Assembly: GCA_028869255.1 (NCBI GenBank)
Contig: CP110972.1
Coordinates: 3,477,001-3,541,000, forward strand
Source of the DNA: Pseudomonas poae
GTDB lineage: Bacteria; Pseudomonadota; Gammaproteobacteria; Pseudomonadales; Pseudomonadaceae
DNA: 64,000 nucleotides
Reading direction: 5' to 3'
Below are positions 34,005 to 41,906 of this stretch, one piece after another. The position numbers and the translations under genes were made by a program. The notes under the pieces were generated by a model that saw only the letters and a program-made list of their open reading frames with translations, did not search any database and was not told the DNA's origin. The first letter of the stretch is position 1. Every line of letters starts with the position of its first letter.

Positions 34005-34277
34005 ATGTTTACGCTCTCTCAACTGCGAAATTGCATCGAAGAAGGCCTGGCGCCGCTGACGTGCGAGTTCACGCTGTGCCGCGACGCGTCGCTGACCCTC
34101 AAGGTCTATGACGCCGACACCGGCCGGGTGGACCTGGTGGTGACGGGGATCAGCACCAACCGGCTGCAGACCTCGCAGGAAGTGGACAAGATGGTGGAAG
34201 AACTGCGCTACGAGCTGCAAAGCAACAACATGGGCAAGCTCACGCTGGAAGACTTGCCTTCAACGACGAACCAATGA
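34005..34277 (+). CDS. DUF1652 family protein
   Basis: A 90-residue protein with GAAGGA upstream. The pattern IEEGLAPLTCEFTLCRDASLTLKVYDADTGRVDLVVTGISTNRLQTSQEVDKMVEELRYEL matches the small DUF1652 proteins common in Pseudomonas. Function is unknown. Its last 38 bases overlap the 3' end of the convergent MFS gene. Confidence 0.85.
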   Translation: MFTLSQLRNCIEEGLAPLTCEFTLCRDASLTLKVYDADTGRVDLVVTGISTNRLQTSQEVDKMVEELRYELQSNNMGKLTLEDLPSTTNQ

Positions 34278-35433
34278 AATAGAACACCCCGCCCGCGACG
34301 ATAAACGCCCCCAGCATGTAGAACATGTAGTGTGCCGGCAGGCTGGCCAACACCAGCCCGCACAACACCGGCCCCAGGGCGGCACCGAGGTTGGACAGGT
34401 TTTGCGCGCCGTAGTACATGCCCCGCAGGTGATCCGGGGCAATCCGGTCGATAAACATGTATTCGGCCGGAAACACGATAATTTCCCCCACGGTAAACAC
34501 CGCCATCGCCAGCACCCACCACAGCACGCTGGTGGACAGCGCAAACCCGACCAGCCCCAACATAAACATACTCAAGCCAAAGATCAGCCACTGGCTCAGG
34601 TGACGGTGGGAGATGCGTCGGCCAATCACATATTGCAAGGCGATGACCAACACCGCGTTGGTGGTAAGCACGGCACTGATCACGGTGTAGGTGTATTCCG
34701 CGCTGGTGGTAGTCACCAGGTATTGCGACAGGTAGGCGGTGAACTGGCCGAAGACCACGGCGCTGAGCAAACCACCGAGGGTGAAGCACACCAGGCGATG
34801 GTCGCGTAACAACACGCGGCCAACAGCGAGGAACGACACCGGCTTTTGCGCGGGCTCGGCGGTGGCCAGCGTGCGATCGCCCCAACGCCAGTACAGCAGG
34901 AAAAACCCCGCCCCCAGCAGCGCCGATAAAATAAACGGCAGGCTGATATCCAGCTTGGCCACCATCGCGCCAAAAAATGGCCCCACCGCGTAACCGATGT
35001 TGGTCAGGGTGTACTTGATGGAAAACACTTCGCTGCGCGCATCCTCGGGCAGCAGGCTGGCAAAGCCGGCCTTGACCGCGATGTCAATCACCGCATACGC
35101 CAGGTTGATCAGGATCAGGCAGCTGTAGAACGCCCAGATATTCTGCGCGATGACCGTGCCGATAAAGCCCACTACAAACAGCATGCTCAAGCCCAGCAGC
35201 AGCCGATAACTGTTGATGCGGTCGACCAGAAAGCCGCCATACACACTAAGCAATGAACCGACGATCAGCGAACTGCCGATCACCAGGCCGACCTGGGTAA
35301 TGTCCAGGGCGAAGTGGCTGGTGAGGTAAATAACGAGGTAGGGAAAGGTAATCGCCTTGGCCAGCGTGAGCATCAACGTGGCGCACAGCAACAGGTTCAC
35401 GGTGCGGGGGTAGTTTCTTATTGTGGCAAGCAT
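34240..35433 (-). CDS. MFS transporter (MdtH/YfcJ-like)
   Basis: A 397-residue major facilitator with about 12 predicted membrane helices, from the ATG at 35433; an in-frame TTG at 35466 is possible. The loop 2-3 motif A region reads GGFLVDRINSYRLLLGLSMLFV, and the second half opens with AVGRVLLRDHRLVCFTLGGLL. It resembles drug/proton antiporters of the MdtH type. Substrate unknown. The gene converges on DUF1652 and overlaps it by 38 bp. Confidence 0.88.
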   Translation of the reverse strand: MLATIRNYPRTVNLLLCATLMLTLAKAITFPYLVIYLTSHFALDITQVGLVIGSSLIVGSLLSVYGGFLVDRINSYRLLLGLSMLFVVGFIGTVIAQNIWAFYSCLILINLAYAVIDIAVKAGFASLLPEDARSEVFSIKYTLTNIGYAVGPFFGAMVAKLDISLPFILSALLGAGFFLLYWRWGDRTLATAEPAQKPVSFLAVGRVLLRDHRLVCFTLGGLLSAVVFGQFTAYLSQYLVTTTSAEYTYTVISAVLTTNAVLVIALQYVIGRRISHRHLSQWLIFGLSMFMLGLVGFALSTSVLWWVLAMAVFTVGEIIVFPAEYMFIDRIAPDHLRGMYYGAQNLSNLGAALGPVLCGLVLASLPAHYMFYMLGAFIVAGGVFYFIGSSLKASLPA

Positions 35434-35510
35434 CCTGCTCTCTTTCTTTTGAAGGTAACGCGACAATCGAGGCCGGTTACCTTACCGCAAGAACAGGCAA
35501 AAAACGCGGG

Positions 35511-35819
35511 TCATTTCTTGACGGGAGTGATCTCAAGAATGGTGCCGTTAGTGGTCTTGAGCAGCACGAACTTGTCGCCCACCCGCGCCCATTGGCTGTC
35601 GGCTTCAGGCTGCTTGAGGCCGCGCTTTTTCCAGTCGCTGACGGCCGATTCCTTGCGCATCAGCATGTCCGGGGCACGGTCGCCCTCTTTCAGATCGCGG
35701 GTGTTGATACTCGAAGGCTTCACGGTTTCCTGCGGAGTGTCACCGGCCTGTGCGACAAAGCTGGCGGTGGACAGGCTGGCGGCGACCAACAGGCAGGCGG
35801 CTAGGGTTTTGGACTTCAT
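35511..35819 (-). CDS. RcnB-like periplasmic protein
   Basis: A 102-residue protein with a clear signal peptide (MKSKTLAACLLVAASLSTASFVAQA). The mature part contains LKEGDRAPDMLMRKESAVSDWKKRGLKQPEADSQWARVGDKFVLLKTTNGTILEI, the RcnB-family pattern of a basic L-G-D motif followed by a W-x-x-V-G-x-x-Y/F-x-L strand. RcnB in E. coli helps nickel and cobalt homeostasis; whether this protein does is unknown. Confidence 0.82.
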   Translation of the reverse strand: MKSKTLAACLLVAASLSTASFVAQAGDTPQETVKPSSINTRDLKEGDRAPDMLMRKESAVSDWKKRGLKQPEADSQWARVGDKFVLLKTTNGTILEITPVKK

Positions 35820-35895
35820 GGGTGCTCCTTCAATGAATGATGCGTACCCAGGTTCCGACCGCAGCGCTGAGGAATCATTCAGCCGCGCTTGCTGG

Positions 35896-35949
35896 CATGA
35901 AATAAATCCTGTAATTTTTCATGAAATTATTCGACATAAATTTCATGAA
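35896..35949. promoter_or_regulatory. Three CATGAA repeats at exact 24-bp spacing
   Basis: CATGAAAT starts at 35896 and 35920, and CATGAAC at 35944; the last two are extended to TTTCATGAA and TTCATGAA palindromes. The third covers the start codon of the XRE-cupin gene. Regular spacing and symmetry suggest an autoregulatory operator. Confidence 0.6.
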
Positions 35950-36502
35950 CCAGCAAGAAGAACTTGAAGCCCTCGCGATCCTGATCCACGACCTGCGCAA
36001 GCACAAGAAGCTTACCCTCGCCCAGCTGGCGCAAAAGATCGAGCGTTCGGTGGGTTTCCTGTCCCAGGTGGAGCGCGGCCTGTCGCGCCCGACCGTGGCG
36101 GACCTGACCGCCATCAGCCATGCCCTCGATGTGCCCACCACGTATTTCTACAGCCTGCCCAAACCCAAGGCCGTGGCGTGGGTGACCCGCCCCAACGAGC
36201 GGCGCACGGTGTACTACGCCAATGGCATCACCGACATTCTGGTCTCGCCGAGTATGAACGGCGCGTTTTCGATGCTCGACAGCCTGTTGGCGCCCGGCGC
36301 CAGCAGTGGCGGGCAAACCATGAGCGACCGCGCCGAACAGGCCGGTTTTGTGCTGGAGGGTGAGCTGACGCTGTGGGTTGAGGACGAAGCTGAGCCGGTC
36401 ACCCTGGGCCCCGGTGACAGCTTCCACCTGGGCAGTTTCGCCCATTGTCGCTACGCCAACTTGACCGACCTGCCCGCCCGCGTGCTGTGGGTTTACAACT
36501 AG
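35945..36502 (+). CDS. XRE-family regulator with C-terminal cupin domain (PuuR-like)
   Basis: A 185-residue regulator. The N-terminal helix-turn-helix reads LRKHKKLTLAQLAQKIERSVGFLSQVERGLSRPTVADLTAISHAL. The C-terminal cupin_2 barrel reads GGQTMSDRAEQAGFVLEGELTLWVEDEAEPVTLGPGDSFHLGSFAHCRYANL. Starts at 35921 and 35945 are both possible; neither has a ribosome binding site and the CATGAA repeats cover both. The family includes PuuR, repressor of putrescine degradation. It is followed 11 bp later by a gamma-glutamylpolyamine synthetase-like gene, which supports a polyamine or amine role. Confidence 0.9.
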   Translation: MNQQEELEALAILIHDLRKHKKLTLAQLAQKIERSVGFLSQVERGLSRPTVADLTAISHALDVPTTYFYSLPKPKAVAWVTRPNERRTVYYANGITDILVSPSMNGAFSMLDSLLAPGASSGGQTMSDRAEQAGFVLEGELTLWVEDEAEPVTLGPGDSFHLGSFAHCRYANLTDLPARVLWVYN

Positions 36503-36513
36503 GAGCAACACCT

Positions 36514-37859
36514 GTGAAAAGCCAACCTTCCACGTTGCTGGCCGAAGTCCGGACCTTTCGCCAGAACCACCCCGACGTGCGTTATGTGGACCTGATCGCC
36601 CTGGACATTCCCGGGCATTTCTACGGCAAGCGCTACCCGGTAGACATGCTCGAAAAAGTCGCCGCCGGCAGCCCCCTGAAGCTGCCGCAAAACGCCGTGC
36701 TGCTGGGGGCTCAAGGTGGGTTGTTCAAGATTGGTGATTACTGCTTCCACGACGGTGACCCGGACGCCAACCGCCGCCTGGTGCCGGGCACGCTTAAACC
36801 GGTGAGCTGGGAATCACAGCCTTTGGGGCAGATACTGATCACCTCGGACGGCACCGACGCGCCCATCGAGTTCGAACCCCGCGAAGTCCTGGCCAGGGTG
36901 TTGGAGCGCCTGCACCACAAAGGCATCCACCCGGTGGTGGCGTTTGAACTGGAGTTCTACTTATTCGACAAAAAACTCGACAACGGCCTGCCGCAATTCG
37001 CCCGCGACCCGCTGAGCGATGACGCCGACGACCAGCCCACCCTGCATATCGACCGGCTGTCGCGCTTCAGTGAGGTGCTGGACGATATGGCGCAAACCGC
37101 CAAGGCCCAGGGCATCGACATTACGGTGATCACCGCTGAACTCGGCCCCGGCCAGTTCGAGATCAATTTTGGCCACCTCGACGACGGCCTGCGCGCCGCC
37201 GACTGGGCCGCCCTGTTTTGCCGCAGCACCCGCGGCGTGGCACTGAAACACGGCTATCGCGCCAGTTTCATGGCCAAGCCTTACCTGCAATTTCCCGGCA
37301 GCGGCATGCATGTGCATGTCAGCCTGTATGACGGCGCGGGCAATAACCTGCTGGCGGCCCATCAACAGCAACCCCTGCGCCATGCGGTGGCCGGCTGCCT
37401 GGAGCTGCTGGCGCACTGCATGCCGATCTTCGCGCCCAACCACAATGCCTTGCGCCGCCTGGGCGGCACGGTAAACGCCGCGACCCGCGCCAGCTGGGGC
37501 TTTGAAGACCGCGATGCGTGCGTGCGCATCCCTGAGTCCGACCCGCGCAACCTGCGCATCGAACACCGCCTGGCCAGCGCCGATGCCAACCCCTACCTGG
37601 TGCTGGCGGCGATCCTGGCCGGGCTTGAGCATGGGCTTGAAGCCCAGCGCGAACCCATCGCGCCGCTGAACGAGGACCGCAACAGCGGCGCCGACTTCCC
37701 CTGGAAATGCTCGAGGCGGTGCGCGCCATGCAGCATCAGCCGGTAGTGCGCGATAAGCTGGGTGCCGAGTTTGTCGACGTCTACTGCGAAAACAAACGCC
37801 AGGACCACTTGGCCTTTCAACACGAGATCAATGCGCGCGAATATCGCTGGTTTCTCTAA
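36514..37859 (+). pseudogene. Glutamine synthetase family gene (gamma-glutamylpolyamine synthetase-like), frameshifted
   Basis: The GTG at 36514 follows AGGAG by 8 nt. The protein shows the glutamine-synthetase fold: YVDLIALDIPGHFYGKRYP, AFELEFYLFDK, AELGPGQFEINF, and the ATP/metal segment KPYLQFPGSGMHVHVSL, then HRLASADANPYLVLAAIL. At the C run 37698-37701 the frame shifts and stops at 37746. With one more C it continues LEMLEAVRAMQHQPVVRDK to the TAA at 37857-37859 for about 448 residues, the normal length. So an inactivating mutation or a sequencing error affects the last 54 residues. With the PuuR-like gene it would glutamylate an amine. Confidence 0.88.
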
Positions 37860-37875
37860 CCTTTTTGGAGCATCG

Positions 37876-38973
37876 ATGACCGAGCAAAGCGCCCCCGCCC
37901 TCAAGGAAATCTTCAACCTGGAACGCCTGCAACACATCGCCGCCGAAATGCGCGCGGTGTACCCGGCGTTCGACACCAAGGGGTTCCTCAAGCACGCCAC
38001 GGCAGGGCTTGCCGAGCTGTCGGTGATGCAACGCATGGCGCGGGTCAGCGAGAGCCTGCACGCGGTGATTGCGCTGGATTATCCGCAGACCCTCAAGCTG
38101 CTTTACGCGCTGGCCCCGCGCCTGAACAGCGGGTTTGTCAGCCTGTTCCTGCCGCACTATGTGGCGAGTTACGGCCGGGATGACTTCAAGCGTTCCATGG
38201 CGGCGCTCAAATATTTCACCGCCTTTGGCTCCGCCGAATTCGCCATCCGCCACTTCCTGCTGCACGACTTCAAACGCACCCTGGCGGTGCTCCAGGCATG
38301 GTCGCTGGATGCCAACGAACACGTGCGCCGCCTCGCCAGCGAGGGCTCGCGGCCGCGCCTGCCCTGGTCGTTTCGCTTGGCCGAAGTACAGGCCAATCCG
38401 CAGCTGTGCGCTTCGATCCTCGACAACCTCAAGGCCGACAGCAGCCTGTATGTACGCAAGTCCGTGGCCAATCACCTCAATGACATCACCAAGGACCACC
38501 CCGACTGGGTGCTCAGCCTGATCGAAGGCTGGAACCTGGACAACCCCCACACCGCCTGGATTGCCCGCCACGCGCTGCGCAGCCTGATCAAGCAAGGCAA
38601 CACCCGAGCGCTGACGATCATGGGCGCGGGCGCCAGGGCCGAGGTGAGGATCGGTGCGCTGAGCGTCACCCCGGCAGTGATCAGCCTGGGCGAGCGGATC
38701 AACCTGTCATTCACCCTGCAATCCACCGCCGACACCGCGCAGAAGCTGGTGGTGGACTACGCCATCGACTACGTGAAAAGCGCCGGGCACAGCGCGAGCA
38801 AGGTGTTCAAGCTCAAGGCATTTACCCTGGGTGCGGGTGAGCAGCAACGCATCAGCCGCGAGCAACATATTCGTGAACTGACGACGCGCAAGCACTATCC
38901 GGGCAAGCATGCGGTGCATGTGTTGGTGAATGGGGAGCGGTTGGGCAGTGCGGCGTTTGAATTGCGCGATTGA
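37876..38973 (+). CDS. DNA alkylation repair protein, HEAT-like (AlkC/AlkD-type)
   Basis: A 365-residue protein from the ATG at 37876 with TTGGAG upstream, 16 bp after the glutamine-synthetase-like gene. The central part is built of HEAT-like helical repeats (NEHVRRLASEGSRPRLPWS, LKADSSLYVRKSVANHLNDITKDHPDWVLSLIEGW, HTAWIARHALRSLIKQGN), the signature of DNA glycosylases that remove alkylated bases. The C-terminal 90 residues form a beta-rich domain (INLSFTLQSTADTAQKLVVDYAIDYVKSAG). Its placement behind an amine gene may be only positional. Confidence 0.9.
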   Translation: MTEQSAPALKEIFNLERLQHIAAEMRAVYPAFDTKGFLKHATAGLAELSVMQRMARVSESLHAVIALDYPQTLKLLYALAPRLNSGFVSLFLPHYVASYGRDDFKRSMAALKYFTAFGSAEFAIRHFLLHDFKRTLAVLQAWSLDANEHVRRLASEGSRPRLPWSFRLAEVQANPQLCASILDNLKADSSLYVRKSVANHLNDITKDHPDWVLSLIEGWNLDNPHTAWIARHALRSLIKQGNTRALTIMGAGARAEVRIGALSVTPAVISLGERINLSFTLQSTADTAQKLVVDYAIDYVKSAGHSASKVFKLKAFTLGAGEQQRISREQHIRELTTRKHYPGKHAVHVLVNGERLGSAAFELRD

Positions 38974-39002
38974 CGATAATAGTCATCGCACCCCGATCAG
39001 CT

Positions 39003-39088
39003 GTGGGAGCTGGCTTGCCTGCGATAGCGGTGTATCAACAGCAAATGTTTGGCTGACATTGCGCTATCGCAGGCAAGCCAGCTCCCAC
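39003..39088. repeat. REPIN
   Basis: GTGGGAGCTGGCTTGCCTGC and its reverse complement bound an 86-bp element that also pairs CGATAGCG with CGCTATCG. It lies between convergent genes. Confidence 0.85.
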
Positions 39089-39105
39089 ATTTTGATCCGG
39101 TGTCT

Positions 39106-39999
39106 TCAGGTGGACTCCCCCAGCAACAACCCCTGCTCCCGCGCGCACAACTCCACCACGTAATCCCACAACACCCGCAGCCGCACCGAGCTTGTGCAGT
39201 TCCCTGCGCGAGCTGATCCAGTAGCTGCGCTGTATCCCTCCCCCGGCAGCAACGGCACCAGGTCCGGATCGCCCGAGGCCATGAAGCACGGCAACACGGC
39301 GATGCCCAACCCCGAGCGTGCAGCCTGGTGCTGGGCGATCACGCTGGTGCTGTGGAACACCACCTTGGGGTTGCGGCAGAAGCTGCTGAGGAATTTCAGT
39401 TCCTGGCTGAACAGCAGGTCGTCGACGTAATCGATCCATGAGTGGGCGGCGAGGTCTTCGCGCTTTTCGATTGGCGGGTTGCGCGCCAGGTAAGCGCGGC
39501 TGGCGTAGAGCGCGAGGCGATAGTCGGTGAGTTTGCGCGTGACGAGTTGGTCGACGCTGGGGCGTTCGAGGTGGATGCTGATTTCTGCTTCGCGGTTGAG
39601 GATGCTGACAAAGCGCGGCACGGCAAGCAGCTCCACTTCCAGCCCGGGATAGCGCTCGAACAGCCCACCCATGCGGCCGGCCAGGAACATCACACCTAAC
39701 CCTTCGGCCACGCCGAGGCGGATCTTGCCCAGGGGCGCGGCGGTATGGGTGAGTTCGTCTTCGGCCAGCAGCGCGACGTTTTCCATGGCTTCGGCGTGTT
39801 TGAGCAAGGCTTCGCCGGACGGGGTCAACTCGTAGCCCTGGGCGTGCTGCACGAACAGCGCGGTGCCCAGGCTCTTTTCGATCGCCTCGATATGCCGCGC
39901 TACCGTGGCATGCGTGGTTTTCAGGCGCTGCGCGGCGGTGAGCAGGCGGCCGCTGCGCTGCAACTCGAGAAAAAACCGCAGATCATTCCAGTCGAACAT
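39106..39999 (-). CDS. LysR-family regulator with a compensated frameshift near the C-terminus
   Basis: A 297-residue LysR protein from the ATG at 39999 (GGGAGG upstream). The HTH reads FFLELQRSGRLLTAAQRLKTTHATVARHIEAIEKSLG. The effector domain follows. Near residue 255 the frame reads YSAATGSARAGNCTS, unlike any LysR. The next frame over the same bases reads IQRSYWISSRRELHK, the conserved family sequence. A missing base in the C run 39236-39238 and an extra base near 39190 compensate each other, so the rest (VRLRVLWDYVVEL) is in frame. Divergent from the GMC oxidoreductase at 40195, which it probably regulates. Confidence 0.88.
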   Translation of the reverse strand: MFDWNDLRFFLELQRSGRLLTAAQRLKTTHATVARHIEAIEKSLGTALFVQHAQGYELTPSGEALLKHAEAMENVALLAEDELTHTAAPLGKIRLGVAEGLGVMFLAGRMGGLFERYPGLEVELLAVPRFVSILNREAEISIHLERPSVDQLVTRKLTDYRLALYASRAYLARNPPIEKREDLAAHSWIDYVDDLLFSQELKFLSSFCRNPKVVFHSTSVIAQHQAARSGLGIAVLPCFMASGDPDLVPLLPGEGYSAATGSARAGNCTSSVRLRVLWDYVVELCAREQGLLLGEST

Positions 40000-40029
40000 A
40001 TCGCCTCCCTCCCTTGGACAAAAATACCC

Positions 40030-40067
40030 GTGGCGAGCGGGCTTGCCACAACACGCTGACTCGCCAC
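40030..40067. repeat. Truncated REP pair
   Basis: GTGGCGAG and CTCGCCAC bound a short, collapsed copy of the REPIN type seen at 47104. Confidence 0.5.
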
Positions 40068-40084
40068 AGCAGTGCTCACCTTGA

Positions 40085-40127
40085 TTTTTACCCAGTTGTT
40101 TAAAAACGCACAGCAGCTGGGTAAAAA
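40085..40127. promoter_or_regulatory. 11-bp inverted repeat between LysR and GMC genes
   Basis: TTTTTACCCAG at 40085-40095 and CTGGGTAAAAA at 40117-40127 are exact reverse complements 21 bp apart. A direct repeat AAAACTAACA occurs at about 40124 and 40145. The LysR-type regulator is the obvious candidate to bind here. Confidence 0.6.
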
Positions 40128-40194
40128 CTAACATTTTTAAGACGAAAACTAACAACTAGGATGGAGCCAATAAGAAAAACAAGCGAGACCTCAG

Positions 40195-41841
40195 ATGCCC
40201 ATTGCAGCTGCTGAATACGATTACGTGGTAGTAGGCGCCGGCCCCGCGGGCTGCCTGCTGGCCAATCGACTGTCCGCCAACCCCGCCCATCGCGTGCTGC
40301 TGCTCGAAGCCGGCGGCCGCGATAACTACCCCTGGATCCATATCCCCGTCGGCTACCTGTTCTGCATCGGTAACCCGCGCACCGACTGGTGCTTCAAGAC
40401 CGAAGCCCAAGAGGGCCTGCAAGGCCGTGCGCTGAGTTATCCACGGGGCAAGGTGCTGGGCGGCTGCTCGTCGATCAACGGCATGATTTACATGCGCGGC
40501 CAGGCCCAGGATTACGACGGTTGGGCGGCCGAGGGCAATCCCGGCTGGGCCTGGAAAGACGTGCTGCCGTTATTCAAACAGAGCGAAAACCATTTTGCCG
40601 GCGGCTCGGAGTTCCACAGCGACGGCGGCGAATGGCGGGTTGAGCAACAACGCCTGCACTGGCCGATTCTGGATGCGTTCCGCGACGCAGCGGCGCAAAG
40701 CGGCATTGCGCCGATCAGTGATTTCAACCAGGGCGATAACGAAGGCTGCGGCTACTTCCAGGTCAACCAAAAGGCCGGGGTGCGCTGGAATGCGGCCAAG
40801 GCGTTTCTCAAGCCGGTCCGCCAGCGCCCCAATCTGACCGTGCTGACCGAGGTGGACGTCGACCGTGTGCTGCTGGAAAACGGCCGCGCGTCCCAGGTAC
40901 TCGCACGTCAAAACGGCCAACAAGTCAGCTGGAAGGCGCGCAAGGAAATCATCTTGTGCGCAGGCTCCGTGGGTTCGCCGGGGATCCTGCAACGTTCGGG
41001 GATCGGCCCTTCCAGCGTGCTCAAGCCGTTGGGCATCGAAGTGCTGCATGAACTGCCCGGCGTCGGCGGCAACCTGCAGGACCACCTGCAACTGCGGCTG
41101 ATCTACAAGCTGGAAAACGCCCGCACCCTGAACCAGATCGCCGGCACCGTGTGGGGCAAGATGGGCATGGGCCTGCGCTACCTGTATGACCGCAGCGGCC
41201 CGCTGTCGATGGCGCCCAGCCAGCTTGGCGCGTTTGCCCGCTCCGGCCCGGAACAGACCTCGGCCAACCTTGAATACCATGTACAGCCGCTGTCCCTGGA
41301 GCGCTTTGGCGAACCGCTGCACGCGTTCCCGGCGTTCACCGCGTCGGTCTGCGACCTGCGCCCACAAAGCCGTGGGCGCATTGATATTCGCTCGGCCAAC
41401 CCGGCGGATGCACCGTTGATCCGGCCCAACTACTTAAGCCATCCGGAAGACTTGCGAGTGGCCGCCGATGCCATTCGCCTGACACGGCGGATCGTGGCTG
41501 CGCCGGCCCTCAGTCAGTTCAAGCCGGTGGAATACCTGCCGGGGGATGCGCTGCAGACCGAAGAGCAGTTGCACGAAGCCGCCGCACGGATCGGGACTAC
41601 AATCTTCCATCCGGTGGGCACCTGCCGCATGGGCAGCGACAAGGACGCGGTGGTCGACGCGCAACTGCGCGTGCATGGCGTACCGGGGCTGCGCATCGCC
41701 GATGCCTCGGTCATGCCGCGCATCACCTCCGGCAATACCTGTTCACCCACGTTGATGATCGCGGAAAAAGCCGCGCAGATGATCCTTTCGCCGACCACAA
41801 GGAGTCTCGCCCCGGAGAAAGAACTGGTTCATGCAATCTGA
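40195..41841 (+). CDS. GMC oxidoreductase (choline/alcohol dehydrogenase type)
   Basis: A 548-residue FAD-dependent oxidoreductase. The Rossmann motif YDYVVVGAGPAGCLLANRLS opens the protein. PRGKVLGGCSSINGMIYMRGQAQDYDGWA is GMC signature 1, GSVGSPGILQRSGIG signature 2, and HPVGTCRMGSDKDAVVDAQLRVHGVPGLRIADASVMP the C-terminal FAD/active-site segment with its His. Members oxidise choline, aliphatic or glycolic alcohols. It is divergent from a LysR gene and followed 65 bp later by an MHS transporter, so uptake and oxidation of the same compound is a reasonable inference. Confidence 0.93.
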   Translation: MPIAAAEYDYVVVGAGPAGCLLANRLSANPAHRVLLLEAGGRDNYPWIHIPVGYLFCIGNPRTDWCFKTEAQEGLQGRALSYPRGKVLGGCSSINGMIYMRGQAQDYDGWAAEGNPGWAWKDVLPLFKQSENHFAGGSEFHSDGGEWRVEQQRLHWPILDAFRDAAAQSGIAPISDFNQGDNEGCGYFQVNQKAGVRWNAAKAFLKPVRQRPNLTVLTEVDVDRVLLENGRASQVLARQNGQQVSWKARKEIILCAGSVGSPGILQRSGIGPSSVLKPLGIEVLHELPGVGGNLQDHLQLRLIYKLENARTLNQIAGTVWGKMGMGLRYLYDRSGPLSMAPSQLGAFARSGPEQTSANLEYHVQPLSLERFGEPLHAFPAFTASVCDLRPQSRGRIDIRSANPADAPLIRPNYLSHPEDLRVAADAIRLTRRIVAAPALSQFKPVEYLPGDALQTEEQLHEAAARIGTTIFHPVGTCRMGSDKDAVVDAQLRVHGVPGLRIADASVMPRITSGNTCSPTLMIAEKAAQMILSPTTRSLAPEKELVHAI

Positions 41842-41906
41842 ATAGCGGCGCCGCACCTGGCGCCGACAGTGGAACAACAATAAATAATCACTGTGAGGGC
41901 TACCCG

